Source: Chthoniobacterales bacterium (lineage in GTDB: Bacteria; Verrucomicrobiota; Verrucomicrobiia; Chthoniobacterales; UBA10450). From it: 64,000 nucleotides of DNA. The stretch covers positions 124,001 through 188,000 of the forward strand of contig DATENU010000021.1 in the NCBI GenBank assembly GCA_035274845.1, in the 5' to 3' direction. A model generated the notes under the pieces. That model did no database searches. It had not been told where the DNA came from and saw only the letters and a program-made list of their open reading frames with translations. Of the stretch, positions 33,688-42,595 are shown one piece after another (the first letter of the stretch is position 1; every line of letters starts with the position of its first letter). The position numbers and the translations under genes were made by a program.

Positions 33688-36600
33688 ATGGTTGGCTGGA
33701 TTCTAAAGAAAATACTCGGGTCGAAAAATCAGCGCGAAATCAAGCGCCTGATGCCGACCGTGCGTCGCATCAACGAGCTCGATGAGCAATTCAAGTCGCT
33801 CTCGGACGACGAGCTCCGCGCGAAAACGGCCGCCTGGCAGGCCGAGCTGAAAGAGATCCAGGAGCTGCCGGACCAATGGAGAAAGCTCGACGAGATTTTG
33901 CCCGAAGCCTTTGCGGTCGTGAAAAATGGGGCGCGCCGGCTGACCGAACGACAGCACGAATTCACGGTCTGCGACCAGCCGATGACCTGGAACATGGTCC
34001 ATTTCGATGTCCAGCTGGTCGGCGGGATGGTGCTGCATCGCGGGCGAATCGCCGAAATGGCGACCGGTGAAGGCAAGACGCTCGTGGCGACGTTGCCCCT
34101 CTATCTGAATGCTCTCACCGGAAAGGGCGCGCATCTCGTGACCGTGAACGATTACCTCGCCCGGCGCGACGCCGAATGGATGGGCCAGCTCTACAATTTC
34201 CTCGGCCTGACGACCGGATGCATCCAGCACGATCAATCGCCGGACGAACGCCGCCAGCAATACGGCATGGACATCACCTACGGGACGAACAGTGAGTTCG
34301 GCTTCGATTATTTGCGCGACAACGGGATGGCCACGACGCGCGAACAGCAGGTCCAGCGCGGCTACAATTATGCGATCGTCGACGAAGTCGATTCCATCCT
34401 GATCGACGAAGCCCGGACCCCGCTCATCATCAGCGGCCCGTCCACGGTTTCGACTCACCAGTACGACCGGTGGAAACCACTCGTGGACCAGCTCGTCCGC
34501 AAGCAAAACATGCTCTGCAACCGGCTGGCCAGTGAAGCGAAGGAACTTTTCGAGCAGGGCAAAACCGACGAAGCCGGGCTGGCCCTGTTCAAGGTGAAAC
34601 TCGGTCAGCCGCGGAATAAACCGCTCCTCCGGATGATGGAAGACCCGGAGAAACGCAAGGCGATCGAGAAAGCCGAGCTCTCCTTTTACCAGGACACGCG
34701 CAAGGAGGAGTTGTTCGCCCTCAAGGAGGAACTCTTTTACACGATCGATGAGAAATCGAACGAGTCCGACCTATCGGAACAAGGGCGCGCCTTCCTCAAC
34801 CCCGACGAACCCGATTCGTTCGTTCTGCCGGATCTGATCAGTGAATTCACCGACATCGATCTCGATCCGTCGCTTTCCGACGAGCAGAAGGAGAAGGCCA
34901 AGGTGGAGCGCCAGCAGCATTGCGACGCCCAGGCCGAGCGGATTCACAACATCTCGCAGTTGTTGCGGGCGTATTGCCTCTTCGAAAAGGATGTCGCTTA
35001 CGTCATCGAAGACAACAAGGTGGTCATCGTCGATGAATATACCGGCCGGAAAATGCCGGGCCGGCGTTGGAGCGACGGGCTACACCAGGCGGTCGAAGCC
35101 AAGGAAGGCGTCCAGATCGATCGGGAGACCCAGACGCTCGCCACCATCACGATCCAGAATTATTTCCGGCTCTATCACAAGCTGGCCGGCATGACGGGCA
35201 CGGCGGACACCGAAGCCGCTGAGTTCCACGACATTTACAAGCTCGATACCAACGTCATCCCGACCAACCGGCCGGTGGCGCGGAAAGATGCCAACGATCG
35301 GATCTACAAGACCCGGCGGGAAAAATACAACGCGGTCATTGCCGAGATCAAAGAACGGCACGCGAAAATGCAGCCGGTCCTGGTCGGCACCGTCAGCGTG
35401 GAAGCGTCGGAATTACTGAGCCGGATGCTGAAGCGGGAGAAGGTCGCGCACAACGTTCTCAACGCGAAATTTCACATGCAGGAAGCCGAGATCGTGCAAC
35501 GCGCGGGCCAGGCCGGGACGGTGACCATCTCGACGAACATGGCCGGCCGCGGCACCGACATTAAGCTCGGCGAAGGTGTGGCGGAGCGGGGCGGCCTTTT
35601 CGTTATCGGGACCGAGCGTCACGAATCGCGTCGCATCGACCGGCAGTTGCGCGGACGCTGCGCACGGCAGGGCGATCCCGGCGGTTCGCGTTTCTACGTC
35701 AGTTTTGAAGACGATCTCATGCGCAACTTTGGCGCGGCCGATCGGATGACGAAAATCATGGAGCGTTTCGGCCTCGAAGAAGGCCAGGAGCTCGAACATC
35801 CGTGGCTCAACAAATCTGTCGAAACCGCGCAAAAACGCGTGGAACAGCGCAACTATCTGGCCCGGAAACGGACGCTCGACTTTGACGACGTGATGAACAA
35901 CCAGCGCGAGGTTGTTTACACTTATCGCAACGACACGATCGATTCAGAAGAACCGCGCAAACTGGTTTACGAGGTCATCGAGGAAGCGGTCCCCTGGAAG
36001 GTAAAAGAATTTCTCGGCACCGGGGCAGCGGGGGACGAGCCGAATTACGGTGGGCTCCTTAACTGGGTCAACGTGACGTTCCCTCTCGGCCTCTCGAAGG
36101 AGAAGGCTCAATTCGAGACGCGGACTCCGGATGAGAATGCGCAGTTCCTGATCGAGAAAATCAAGGACACCTACGAGCGCAAATCCAGCCACGAAGAACC
36201 GAGCGCCGTGAAGAGCCTGGAGCGCTACATCATCCTGAACGCGATCGACCGGCTCTGGCAGGAGCATCTCTACGCGATGGATGCATTGCGCGAAGGCGTT
36301 TATCTCCGCAGCTATGCCCAAAAAGATCCTCTGATCGAATACAAGACCGAGGCCTACGACATGTTTGTCGAGTTGATGGCAAATATTAAGAACGAAGTGC
36401 TGCACAACCTGTTTCGGAGCACTTCGAATTTGCAGGCCTTCGAGAATTTCCTGTCGACGCTTCCGCAATTTCTTCTCCGCGAACATGCGCCCTCGGCGTC
36501 GACGGCAACCGGTCCGACGCCGGGCTTTCACGGTGACCGAATGTCCGGTGGCGACACTATGTCTGGCAACGGCGATGGTTCCGAATTGAAGCTCGACCTG

Positions 36601-36699
36601 GCGCCCGTTCGGCGAGAGGTCCCAAAGGTCGGCCGGAACGAACCGTGCCCCTGCGGCAGCGGCAAGAAATTCAAGAATTGTTGCGGCCGGGTGGCGTAA
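33688..36699 (+). CDS. secA: Preprotein translocase ATPase SecA
   Basis: Motor of Sec protein export, at the inner membrane. It has 1003 residues versus about 900 in E. coli. Walker A is MATGEGKTL, Walker B is [13 protein letters not shown], and [12 protein letters not shown] and [15 protein letters not shown] are the DEAD motor motifs. The C-terminal zinc/SecB motif [13 protein letters not shown] is present. Much of the extra length lies between [12 protein letters not shown] and the [13 protein letters not shown] region, an insertion in the preprotein-binding domain like that of Bacteroidetes SecA. ATG 33688 ([11 protein letters not shown]) is chosen. Palindromic element E follows 2 nt after the stop. 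Confidence 0.97.
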   Translation: MVGWILKKILGSKNQREIKRLMPTVRRINELDEQFKSLSDDELRAKTAAWQAELKEIQELPDQWRKLDEILPEAFAVVKNGARRLTERQHEFTVCDQPMTWNMVHFDVQLVGGMVLHRGRIAEMATGEGKTLVATLPLYLNALTGKGAHLVTVNDYLARRDAEWMGQLYNFLGLTTGCIQHDQSPDERRQQYGMDITYGTNSEFGFDYLRDNGMATTREQQVQRGYNYAIVDEVDSILIDEARTPLIISGPSTVSTHQYDRWKPLVDQLVRKQNMLCNRLASEAKELFEQGKTDEAGLALFKVKLGQPRNKPLLRMMEDPEKRKAIEKAELSFYQDTRKEELFALKEELFYTIDEKSNESDLSEQGRAFLNPDEPDSFVLPDLISEFTDIDLDPSLSDEQKEKAKVERQQHCDAQAERIHNISQLLRAYCLFEKDVAYVIEDNKVVIVDEYTGRKMPGRRWSDGLHQAVEAKEGVQIDRETQTLATITIQNYFRLYHKLAGMTGTADTEAAEFHDIYKLDTNVIPTNRPVARKDANDRIYKTRREKYNAVIAEIKERHAKMQPVLVGTVSVEASELLSRMLKREKVAHNVLNAKFHMQEAEIVQRAGQAGTVTISTNMAGRGTDIKLGEGVAERGGLFVIGTERHESRRIDRQLRGRCARQGDPGGSRFYVSFEDDLMRNFGAADRMTKIMERFGLEEGQELEHPWLNKSVETAQKRVEQRNYLARKRTLDFDDVMNNQREVVYTYRNDTIDSEEPRKLVYEVIEEAVPWKVKEFLGTGAAGDEPNYGGLLNWVNVTFPLGLSKEKAQFETRTPDENAQFLIEKIKDTYERKSSHEEPSAVKSLERYIILNAIDRLWQEHLYAMDALREGVYLRSYAQKDPLIEYKTEAYDMFVELMANIKNEVLHNLFRSTSNLQAFENFLSTLPQFLLREHAPSASTATGPTPGFHGDRMSGGDTMSGNGDGSELKLDLAPVRREVPKVGRNEPCPCGSGKKFKNCCGRVA

Positions 36700-36700
36700 G

Positions 36701-36765
36701 CAAGGAGCGGCGGTTTACAAACCGCCGCAAATCGAAAAGGGCGGTTTGGAAAGCGCCCCTCCTTG
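36701..36765. repeat. Palindromic intergenic element E between secA and recQ
   Basis: Outer arms CAAGGAG (36701-36707) and CTCCTTG (36759-36765) enclose a perfect 10-bp stem, GCGGCGGTTT/AAACCGCCGC with a 2-nt loop (36707-36728), and a weaker GGGCG/CGCCC pair. It starts 2 nt after the secA stop. It may end secA transcription while recQ, co-oriented, starts at 36812. Confidence 0.75.
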
Positions 36766-36811
36766 GGTCGCACTTGTGCGCGTCTCGCCATTCCGGCAGA
36801 ATTCAATCCGC

Positions 36812-38947
36812 ATGACCCCTCACGACGTTCTCGAAAAATATTTTGGTTTCCGCGAATTCCTCGACGCGCAAGAGGAGGTCATAACGGCCATCGCCGGCGG
36901 CGCGGATGCGCTTGTCGTGATGCCGACCGGAGGCGGCAAGTCACTTTGTTATCAATTGCCCGCGCTCCTCCTCGAAGGAACCACGGTGGTCGTCTCGCCG
37001 TTGATCGCATTGATGAAAGACCAGGTGGACGCGCTCGAGCGCCGCGGGATCTCGGCCACGCTGATCAACAGCACCCTCACGCCGGGCCAACAACAGGAGC
37101 GGATCCGCGCCCTGGCTCGCGGTGAATTCAAGCTGGTTTACATCGCGCCGGAACGCTTCCGGAGCCGTTCGTTTCTCGAGGCGCTGGGCCAAAGCACGAT
37201 CGCCCTTTTCGCCGTGGACGAAGCCCATTGCATGTCGATGTGGGGCCACGATTTCCGGCCCGATTATTTCCGGCTCGGACAGGTTCTCGAGACGTTGGGC
37301 CGCCCTCAGGTGGCCGCGTTCACCGCGACCGCGACGCCGGAAGTGCGGCGCGACATCCTCACCCATCTGGCGTTGCGCGAGCCGCGCGAATTCGTCGCCG
37401 GATTTGCCCGCCCGAACCTGAAGCTGCTCCTTACCCACGTTGCCAACGAAGCGGAAAAATATGGGCGGCTCAACGCGCTGATTCGCGAGAACAAGACCGG
37501 CATTGTTTATTGCTCGACGCGGAAGCGAGTGGAGGCGGTCGCGGAAACCCTCAAGCTCGCGAACATCTCCAGCATTCTTTACCACGGCGGGATGAACGAC
37601 GACGAGCGCGAGAAAGCGCAGAACGAGTTCATGCAGGGCCGGCGCGACATCGTGGTGGCGACGAACGCGTTCGGAATGGGGATCGATCGGTCCGATATCC
37701 GGTTTGTCGTCCATTTCGATGTGCCGGGAAGTGTCGAGGCGTATTACCAGGAAGCGGGTCGCGCGGGACGTGACGGCGAGGCCGCGACCTGCGAGCTGCT
37801 CTTCAATCACGCGGACACCCGGGTGCAGGAGTTCTTCATCGAAGGGAGCAATCCGCCGCTCGAATTCATCGCCCAGACTTACGAGATGCTGCGTCGCGAA
37901 ATGGACTCGAAGAATGAGCTTCAGATCTCGATCAAGGAAATGGCGGCCCGGCTCGGTGACGAGCGGAGCGACATGATGGTCAGCTCTTCGCTGCACGTGC
38001 TCGACCGCGAAAATTACATCGACCGGTTCGATATTCCGGGAAAACGGGTGCGTGGAACGCGAGTGCTTCAGCCCGAGGTGCGCGGGCATCAGCTGAAGCT
38101 CGATGCAGCAAAGCTTCGCGAAAAAGAGCGGCGGGACCGGGCGAAGTTGAAGATGATGATCGACTTCGCCTACGCGCGGGAATGCCGGCAGCAGGCAATC
38201 CTGCGCTACTTCGGCGAGGCCGACCCGGCCCGTTGTGGGAATTGTGACATTTGCCTGGAGTCGGCGGGCCCGGCGCGTCCTCCGACCGAGGAGGAAACGA
38301 TCATCGTTCAGAAAGCCTTGAGCGGCGTGGCCAGGATGTCGGCGAAGATCAACGGGGAATGGCAGCCGCGCTTCGGGCGAGGACGGATTGTGCAGACGCT
38401 GGTCGGCAGCCGTTCCCAGGATATCCTCACCGCGCAACTCGACCGTCTTTCGACCCATGGATTATTGAAAAGCGAAGGCGTCGCCTACCTGAACCAGCTC
38501 CTGCGCGAACTCCAGGACACCGGGATGCTGGTCTCGAGCGGGGGGCAATATCCAATGGTGACCCTGACGCGGCGCGGCGACGAGGTGATGAAAGGCCGCA
38601 CCGATTATCAGCTTCGCTGGCCGCAGCGGAGCGCCTCGGAACGATCGCCAGCACGAAGAACGAGGGCGAAGACGGCGTCATTAGAGGAAGCGATCCCGGT
38701 CGACGCGGAGATTCTCGAGCGGCTCAGGAAGCTCCGGCTCGATTTGGCCCGGGCGCACGGGAATGTGCCGGCCTACATTATTTTTCCAGACGAGACTTTG
38801 CGGGCCTTCGCGCGACTAAAGCCGGCTTCGGTGGAAGCTGGGCGGCAGATCCGCGGGGTGGGGGAAGTGAAGGCGCGGAAATACTTGCCGGCGTTTATTG
38901 AGGAAATCCGAAATTCGAAATCCGAAGCTCGAAACAAATTCGAATGA
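36812..38947 (+). CDS. recQ: ATP-dependent DNA helicase RecQ
   Basis: 3'-5' helicase of recombination and fork repair, 711 residues. Walker A is MPTGGGKSLC with Lys43. VDEAHCMSMWGHDFRPDY is motif II plus the aromatic loop. TATATPEVR and QEAGRAGRDG are later motifs. The zinc site is CRQ, then CGNC and C (ARECRQ..CGNCDIC). A winged helix follows, and an HRDC domain is at about 630-700 (LRLDLARAHGNVPAYIIF). The last dozen residues (RNSKSEARNKFE) and the stop codon are encoded by the TTCGAAA-type repeat, so the original end was probably slightly different. ATG 36812 is chosen. Confidence 0.95.
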   Translation: MTPHDVLEKYFGFREFLDAQEEVITAIAGGADALVVMPTGGGKSLCYQLPALLLEGTTVVVSPLIALMKDQVDALERRGISATLINSTLTPGQQQERIRALARGEFKLVYIAPERFRSRSFLEALGQSTIALFAVDEAHCMSMWGHDFRPDYFRLGQVLETLGRPQVAAFTATATPEVRRDILTHLALREPREFVAGFARPNLKLLLTHVANEAEKYGRLNALIRENKTGIVYCSTRKRVEAVAETLKLANISSILYHGGMNDDEREKAQNEFMQGRRDIVVATNAFGMGIDRSDIRFVVHFDVPGSVEAYYQEAGRAGRDGEAATCELLFNHADTRVQEFFIEGSNPPLEFIAQTYEMLRREMDSKNELQISIKEMAARLGDERSDMMVSSSLHVLDRENYIDRFDIPGKRVRGTRVLQPEVRGHQLKLDAAKLREKERRDRAKLKMMIDFAYARECRQQAILRYFGEADPARCGNCDICLESAGPARPPTEEETIIVQKALSGVARMSAKINGEWQPRFGRGRIVQTLVGSRSQDILTAQLDRLSTHGLLKSEGVAYLNQLLRELQDTGMLVSSGGQYPMVTLTRRGDEVMKGRTDYQLRWPQRSASERSPARRTRAKTASLEEAIPVDAEILERLRKLRLDLARAHGNVPAYIIFPDETLRAFARLKPASVEAGRQIRGVGEVKARKYLPAFIEEIRNSKSEARNKFE

Positions 38948-38971
38948 GCTAAATTCGAAATCCGACCGCTC
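38909..38971. repeat. TTCGAAAT-type repeat forming the recQ 3' end
   Basis: Six or so degenerate aaattcgaaatccg units cover the final codons and stop of recQ (TGA at 38945-38947) and continue past it. It is the same low-complexity family as at 5404-5440 and 42556-42588. Confidence 0.75.
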
Positions 38972-38994
38972 CTGCCGGCCGGAAGACCGCGCAA

Positions 38995-39223
38995 AGGTGG
39001 ATCGGCAAAGGTGGATCGGCCGCTCCGCGGGCGATGGTGGTGAATATGCGCTGGTCCTCGCCCATCGAGCGGCGGAGCGCTCGATCCCCTACCTCAAATT
39101 GCAAAATATCGACGAGACCGATACCGTCGCTTTTGCCGAAATAGGTGGATCGGCCGCTCTGCGGGCGATGGTGGTGAATATGCGCTGGCCCTTGCCATCG
39201 AGCGCGGAGCGCTCGATCCACCT
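38995..39223. repeat. Palindromic intergenic element F, two copies plus a fragment
   Basis: Two copies of an 81-86 bp element (39009-39094 and 39143-39223) share aggtggatcggccgct, gcgggcgatggtggtgaata and gcgctcgatc in the same order. Copy 2 has perfect 11-bp ends TAGGTGGATCG/CGATCCACCTA, with TA at both edges. A short third fragment of the left end lies at 38995-39005. The stop codon TAG of the BNR gene (39222-39224) overlaps the right edge of copy 2. recQ and the BNR gene converge here. Confidence 0.88.
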
Positions 39224-42200
39224 AGTGCAAATTGTAAATTTCGACCAGGCCGATCCCGATGCCGCCACTCTGGCCAGCCAGAATCGCGGTAAAGCTTCCC
39301 GCGGGCAGCGACGTGAAAATCCCCGACTCTTTCTGATCCGAAAGCGCGAAACCATTTGCGATTAGCTGCGCCGCGGCAGCCGAATCGTCCTGCCAGTTGT
39401 CATTCGAAATAAGGAGGGCTCCGTTGCTGTCGCGTAACTCCAGGATGGGATCAGCCAGGACGGGATTAAGACCGGCTTGAGCGAGCGACGGTCCGATGCC
39501 GCGCACGACTACACGCGTGGGATTGCTGGACCCGCCGAGAATGAAGCCGCCGATCATGACATTTTCGCCTGTCCGGACGAATCCACGCGTGCTGATGTTC
39601 GCCAGCTGCGAGGCTCCGCCTTGGTTCGTGTCGTAAACTTCCACCAGCCCCACGCCGGTCCCCTGGTTCTTTCCGGCCACGATCACGGTGTAGGCTCCCG
39701 GCTGAAGCGGCGCCACCAGTCCCGACTCGTTCGAGTTGGTGGGAGCCAGCCCGAGCGCAGTCAACTGCGTCGCCTGGGCGGGATCATCCTGCCAGTTGTC
39801 GTTTCCGAGGATGAGGGAGCCGTCGCTGGCCCGAAGCTCCAGGGTAGGGTCGGCCAGGGGGTCGCTGATTCCAAAGCCGGAGAGCGATGGTCCAATGCCG
39901 CGCACTGCCACGGTCTTGGTGGCGGTGCCGGTGATAATAAAGCCGCCAATCACCACGTTGTTTCCAGTTTCAACCCGAAGCCGGGTCGAGATGTTTAAAG
40001 CCTGGGCGGTGTTGGGCGTAGCGGTAGCCGTTGGAGTGGGCGTTGCCGACGGGGCAACGGTAGCGGTCGCCGTTGGACTCGGAGTAGATGTAGGCGTCGG
40101 CGTGGCCGTCGCGGTTGGAGTGGCGGTTGGTGTCGGCGTGGCCGTCGCGGTCGCGGTTGGGGTCGGAGTAGCTGTCGGTGTTGGCGTCGCGGTTGGGGTT
40201 GGTGTCGGCAGGCCCAAATCGGTCCCGTAACTTCCCTTGCCACTGGCCAGCATGAGTCGGGAGAAACCCGCAAAGGCCAGTTCGCGGGGATTCCCCACAC
40301 CCTGGAGGCCACTGGCGAATGGCGAGAAAGTCATGCCCCCGTTCTGCGAGCGCACGACTTGAGATCCTTCACTCGTCAGACTGACAAAGAGCAGTTGCCC
40401 GTTAGGGTGGCAGGCGATGTCGTTGGCCGAGCCGGCGCCGGTCCAGCCCGTGGATACCCAGGTTTGGCCGCTGTCAGGACTGCGGAATAGCCCGCTCGAA
40501 CTGAAGCTGAGCGAGCCCACCAGGAAGAACGTTTGTGGGTCGTTAGGCGAGGCGCACAAGTGGGGTGCGCGCAAGAAGGTGGGCAAACCCGAGCTGGATG
40601 GGACCCACGACATTCCGCCGTTGGTGGAGCGCCGCACCCCGGCCTGATTACCGCCAGATAAATCGTCGTAGGCCGCGAGCATGACCTGATCGAGTCCATC
40701 CTCGACGATCTCGATGTCGATTACTTTCTGGGAACTGCTGAACTCGTCGACCTTGGTCCACATCCCGCCGGCATTGATGGAGCGCCAGATAGTGCCCTCG
40801 AAGCCCGCCACTCCGAAGTCCGCGCCTCCAAGCAGGATCAGGTTCGGATTGTTGATGCTAAAACGGATCGTGGCGAGATCTGATTCAAATAGGGTGCCCT
40901 GGTCGGGGCCGAGAGATGTCCAAGTGCCGTTACTCTCCCGCCGATAGAGACCCTCCGGGGCAACGGTCGAAGGGCCGCTGGAGATGGCGTAAAGCGTTCC
41001 ATTCGGAGCAAAGCGAACGGCGCTATACCGGGTCGGCGGCGCCGATTCCAATTTCCAAGTCGTGCCACCGTCCGTGGAAGAGAAGACGCCGCCATTATTC
41101 GAACCTTGAAATGCGACCGCCAGCTCGTTCGGGTTGAGCGGGTTTGCGTGAATGGAAAACAGATCGATCGCCGAGATGCCGCGTGACGAGCTGGTAAACG
41201 TGTTGCCGCCGTCGGTAGAGCGAAAGACCGCCAGGGAAGTGGTGCCGAGAAACAGCGTGGTAGAGTTGCCCGGCCGAAAACGCAGGGAACGTGCGGCTAG
41301 CGCCGAAGTCCCGCCGATGCCGATCTGCCAGGTTGCGCCGCCGTCGATGCTGCGGTGGACGCCGGTGCCGTCCGTGGCCACCAAGATTTTTTGCGGATCG
41401 TTCGGATCGACGGCGATGTCGGTGACCACCAGCCGTGGCCAGGTGTTATCGTGCCGCGGGGTCCAGGTCATACCGAGATTGAGCGACTCATACAGGCCGA
41501 CGTTTTGTCCGCCGAAAAGCTGACCGCCGCCGACGAGCAGCCGCGTGCCATTGTAAACAACCGCTTGCATTGGGTTGTTCGGCAGGCCGGCGGAACGATT
41601 CGTCCAGGAGCTTCCACCGTTGGTCGTCACCCACACCTGGCCACCGCCGAAGGCGCCACCAAAGACGGCGATTACGGTGTTCGAATCGGTCGGATGGACT
41701 GCGATTGCCTGGCAGCTCACCGCCTGGCCCAACGGCGGCGTGAGATTGGCCCAAGTGACGCCCCCGTCGACCGAGCGCATGACGTTGATCGGCTGCGCGC
41801 CGTTCGCGTCGGCTACCCCTGCCCAAAGAATGGAGGGATTCGATGGGTCGAGCGCGATGTCCAATACCTGGTCGTTAGCTCCGATGCCGAGGTTGCGGGG
41901 TGTCCAAGTGAGGCCGCCGTCAGTACTTTCCCTGATGCTGTCCAGGGTGGCGATATACACCTTGCCGCTAGCTGCAAATTCTATGTCGTAGACGCTCGTC
42001 CCAATCAGAGCAGGCACCTCCGACCAATTGTTGCCTCCGTCAGCGGAGCGATAGAGGCTGGTGTCGGTGCCAGCCAGCACGATGTTTGGATCGACCGTCG
42101 AGACGGCGACATCAGTGACATTGCCGCCTGGAGGGCCGAGTAGCGACCATGCGCCGATTCCCGCGAGGGTAGCGTCCGAACTTTTTGCGTCTCGCGAACG

Positions 42201-42413
42201 AGGCAACGGAATGCTGTTCGGACGATAACCTCGCTCGTCCAGGCGCCGTGCCGCCGTCCTTTCAACGGTTGCCCTGGAGAGCGCGCCCGAGCCGAGCTCT
42301 GGCGGGCTTGCAGTGGCGGACAGCGCGAAAAAGATGCTGGCGAGAAGCAGAACAGGAACGGTTCGAACACGGAGGTTAGAAAAGGCTGATTGCGTCTCGG
42401 ATTTTCGTTTCAT
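39222..42413 (-). CDS. Secreted BNR/sortilin-type repeat protein with two C-terminal IGGF repeats
   Basis: 1063 residues, exported (VPVLLLASIFFALSATA). Many Asp-box/BNR turns (SADGGNNWS, STDGGLTW, SVDGGVTW, STDGGNTF) indicate one or two multi-bladed beta-propellers over residues of about 90-720, like VPS10/sortilin or photosystem-assembly Ycf48 folds. No sialidase catalytic residues were identified. A Thr/Pro/Ala linker of about 65 residues follows. Two tandem modules of about 127-131 residues end the protein (NISTR, VIGGF, VRGIGPSL, DPTLELR, NDNW, PGAYTVI, GLVEVY), as in the beta-helix protein at 25924. ATG 42413 is chosen because the signal peptide follows it. Confidence 0.85.
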   Translation of the reverse strand: MKRKSETQSAFSNLRVRTVPVLLLASIFFALSATASPPELGSGALSRATVERTAARRLDERGYRPNSIPLPRSRDAKSSDATLAGIGAWSLLGPPGGNVTDVAVSTVDPNIVLAGTDTSLYRSADGGNNWSEVPALIGTSVYDIEFAASGKVYIATLDSIRESTDGGLTWTPRNLGIGANDQVLDIALDPSNPSILWAGVADANGAQPINVMRSVDGGVTWANLTPPLGQAVSCQAIAVHPTDSNTVIAVFGGAFGGGQVWVTTNGGSSWTNRSAGLPNNPMQAVVYNGTRLLVGGGQLFGGQNVGLYESLNLGMTWTPRHDNTWPRLVVTDIAVDPNDPQKILVATDGTGVHRSIDGGATWQIGIGGTSALAARSLRFRPGNSTTLFLGTTSLAVFRSTDGGNTFTSSSRGISAIDLFSIHANPLNPNELAVAFQGSNNGGVFSSTDGGTTWKLESAPPTRYSAVRFAPNGTLYAISSGPSTVAPEGLYRRESNGTWTSLGPDQGTLFESDLATIRFSINNPNLILLGGADFGVAGFEGTIWRSINAGGMWTKVDEFSSSQKVIDIEIVEDGLDQVMLAAYDDLSGGNQAGVRRSTNGGMSWVPSSSGLPTFLRAPHLCASPNDPQTFFLVGSLSFSSSGLFRSPDSGQTWVSTGWTGAGSANDIACHPNGQLLFVSLTSEGSQVVRSQNGGMTFSPFASGLQGVGNPRELAFAGFSRLMLASGKGSYGTDLGLPTPTPTATPTPTATPTPTATATATPTPTATPTATATPTPTSTPSPTATATVAPSATPTPTATATPNTAQALNISTRLRVETGNNVVIGGFIITGTATKTVAVRGIGPSLSGFGISDPLADPTLELRASDGSLILGNDNWQDDPAQATQLTALGLAPTNSNESGLVAPLQPGAYTVIVAGKNQGTGVGLVEVYDTNQGGASQLANISTRGFVRTGENVMIGGFILGGSSNPTRVVVRGIGPSLAQAGLNPVLADPILELRDSNGALLISNDNWQDDSAAAAQLIANGFALSDQKESGIFTSLPAGSFTAILAGQSGGIGIGLVEIYNLH
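40009..40215 (-). repeat. Microsatellite-like Thr-Pro-Ala linker repeats
   Basis: About 200 bp of ggcgtnggcgt-like 6-12 bp units encode TPTPTATP repeats in the linker of the BNR protein. The units are multiples of three, so slippage would alter linker length but not the frame. It is the largest low-complexity tract in the window. Confidence 0.85.
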
Positions 42414-42555
42414 AGTTTGACGAATAGTTTGGGCAACGGTGCTCGTTTCCGCCCGGAAGGAGGGCACAACCTGACATCTTTTTAGTGCCTGTCACGTAAA
42501 AAGCTAAGGTCGTTACTATTGGAAGGGAGAGCCTGTCACCCCGAGCGTCGATTGC

Positions 42556-42588
42556 GGCTAAGAAATCCGAAACTCGAATCTCGGATTT
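42556..42588. repeat. TTCGAAAT-type repeat after the TMTC-like gene
   Basis: A short run of gaaatccgaaactcgaatctcgga type lies a few bases beyond the stop of the membrane glycosyltransferase gene. It is the same dispersed family as at 5404 and 38909. The rest of the gap 42414-42595 shows an imperfect pair of cctgtcac strings (42486 and 42531) and nothing else I can name. Confidence 0.6.
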
Positions 42589-42595
42589 TGCCCCA

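Noticed and set aside
36941-38458. 505-codon open frame opposite recQ (minus strand)
   Set aside because: It lies entirely inside recQ in antisense and shows no domain or ribosome-binding site.
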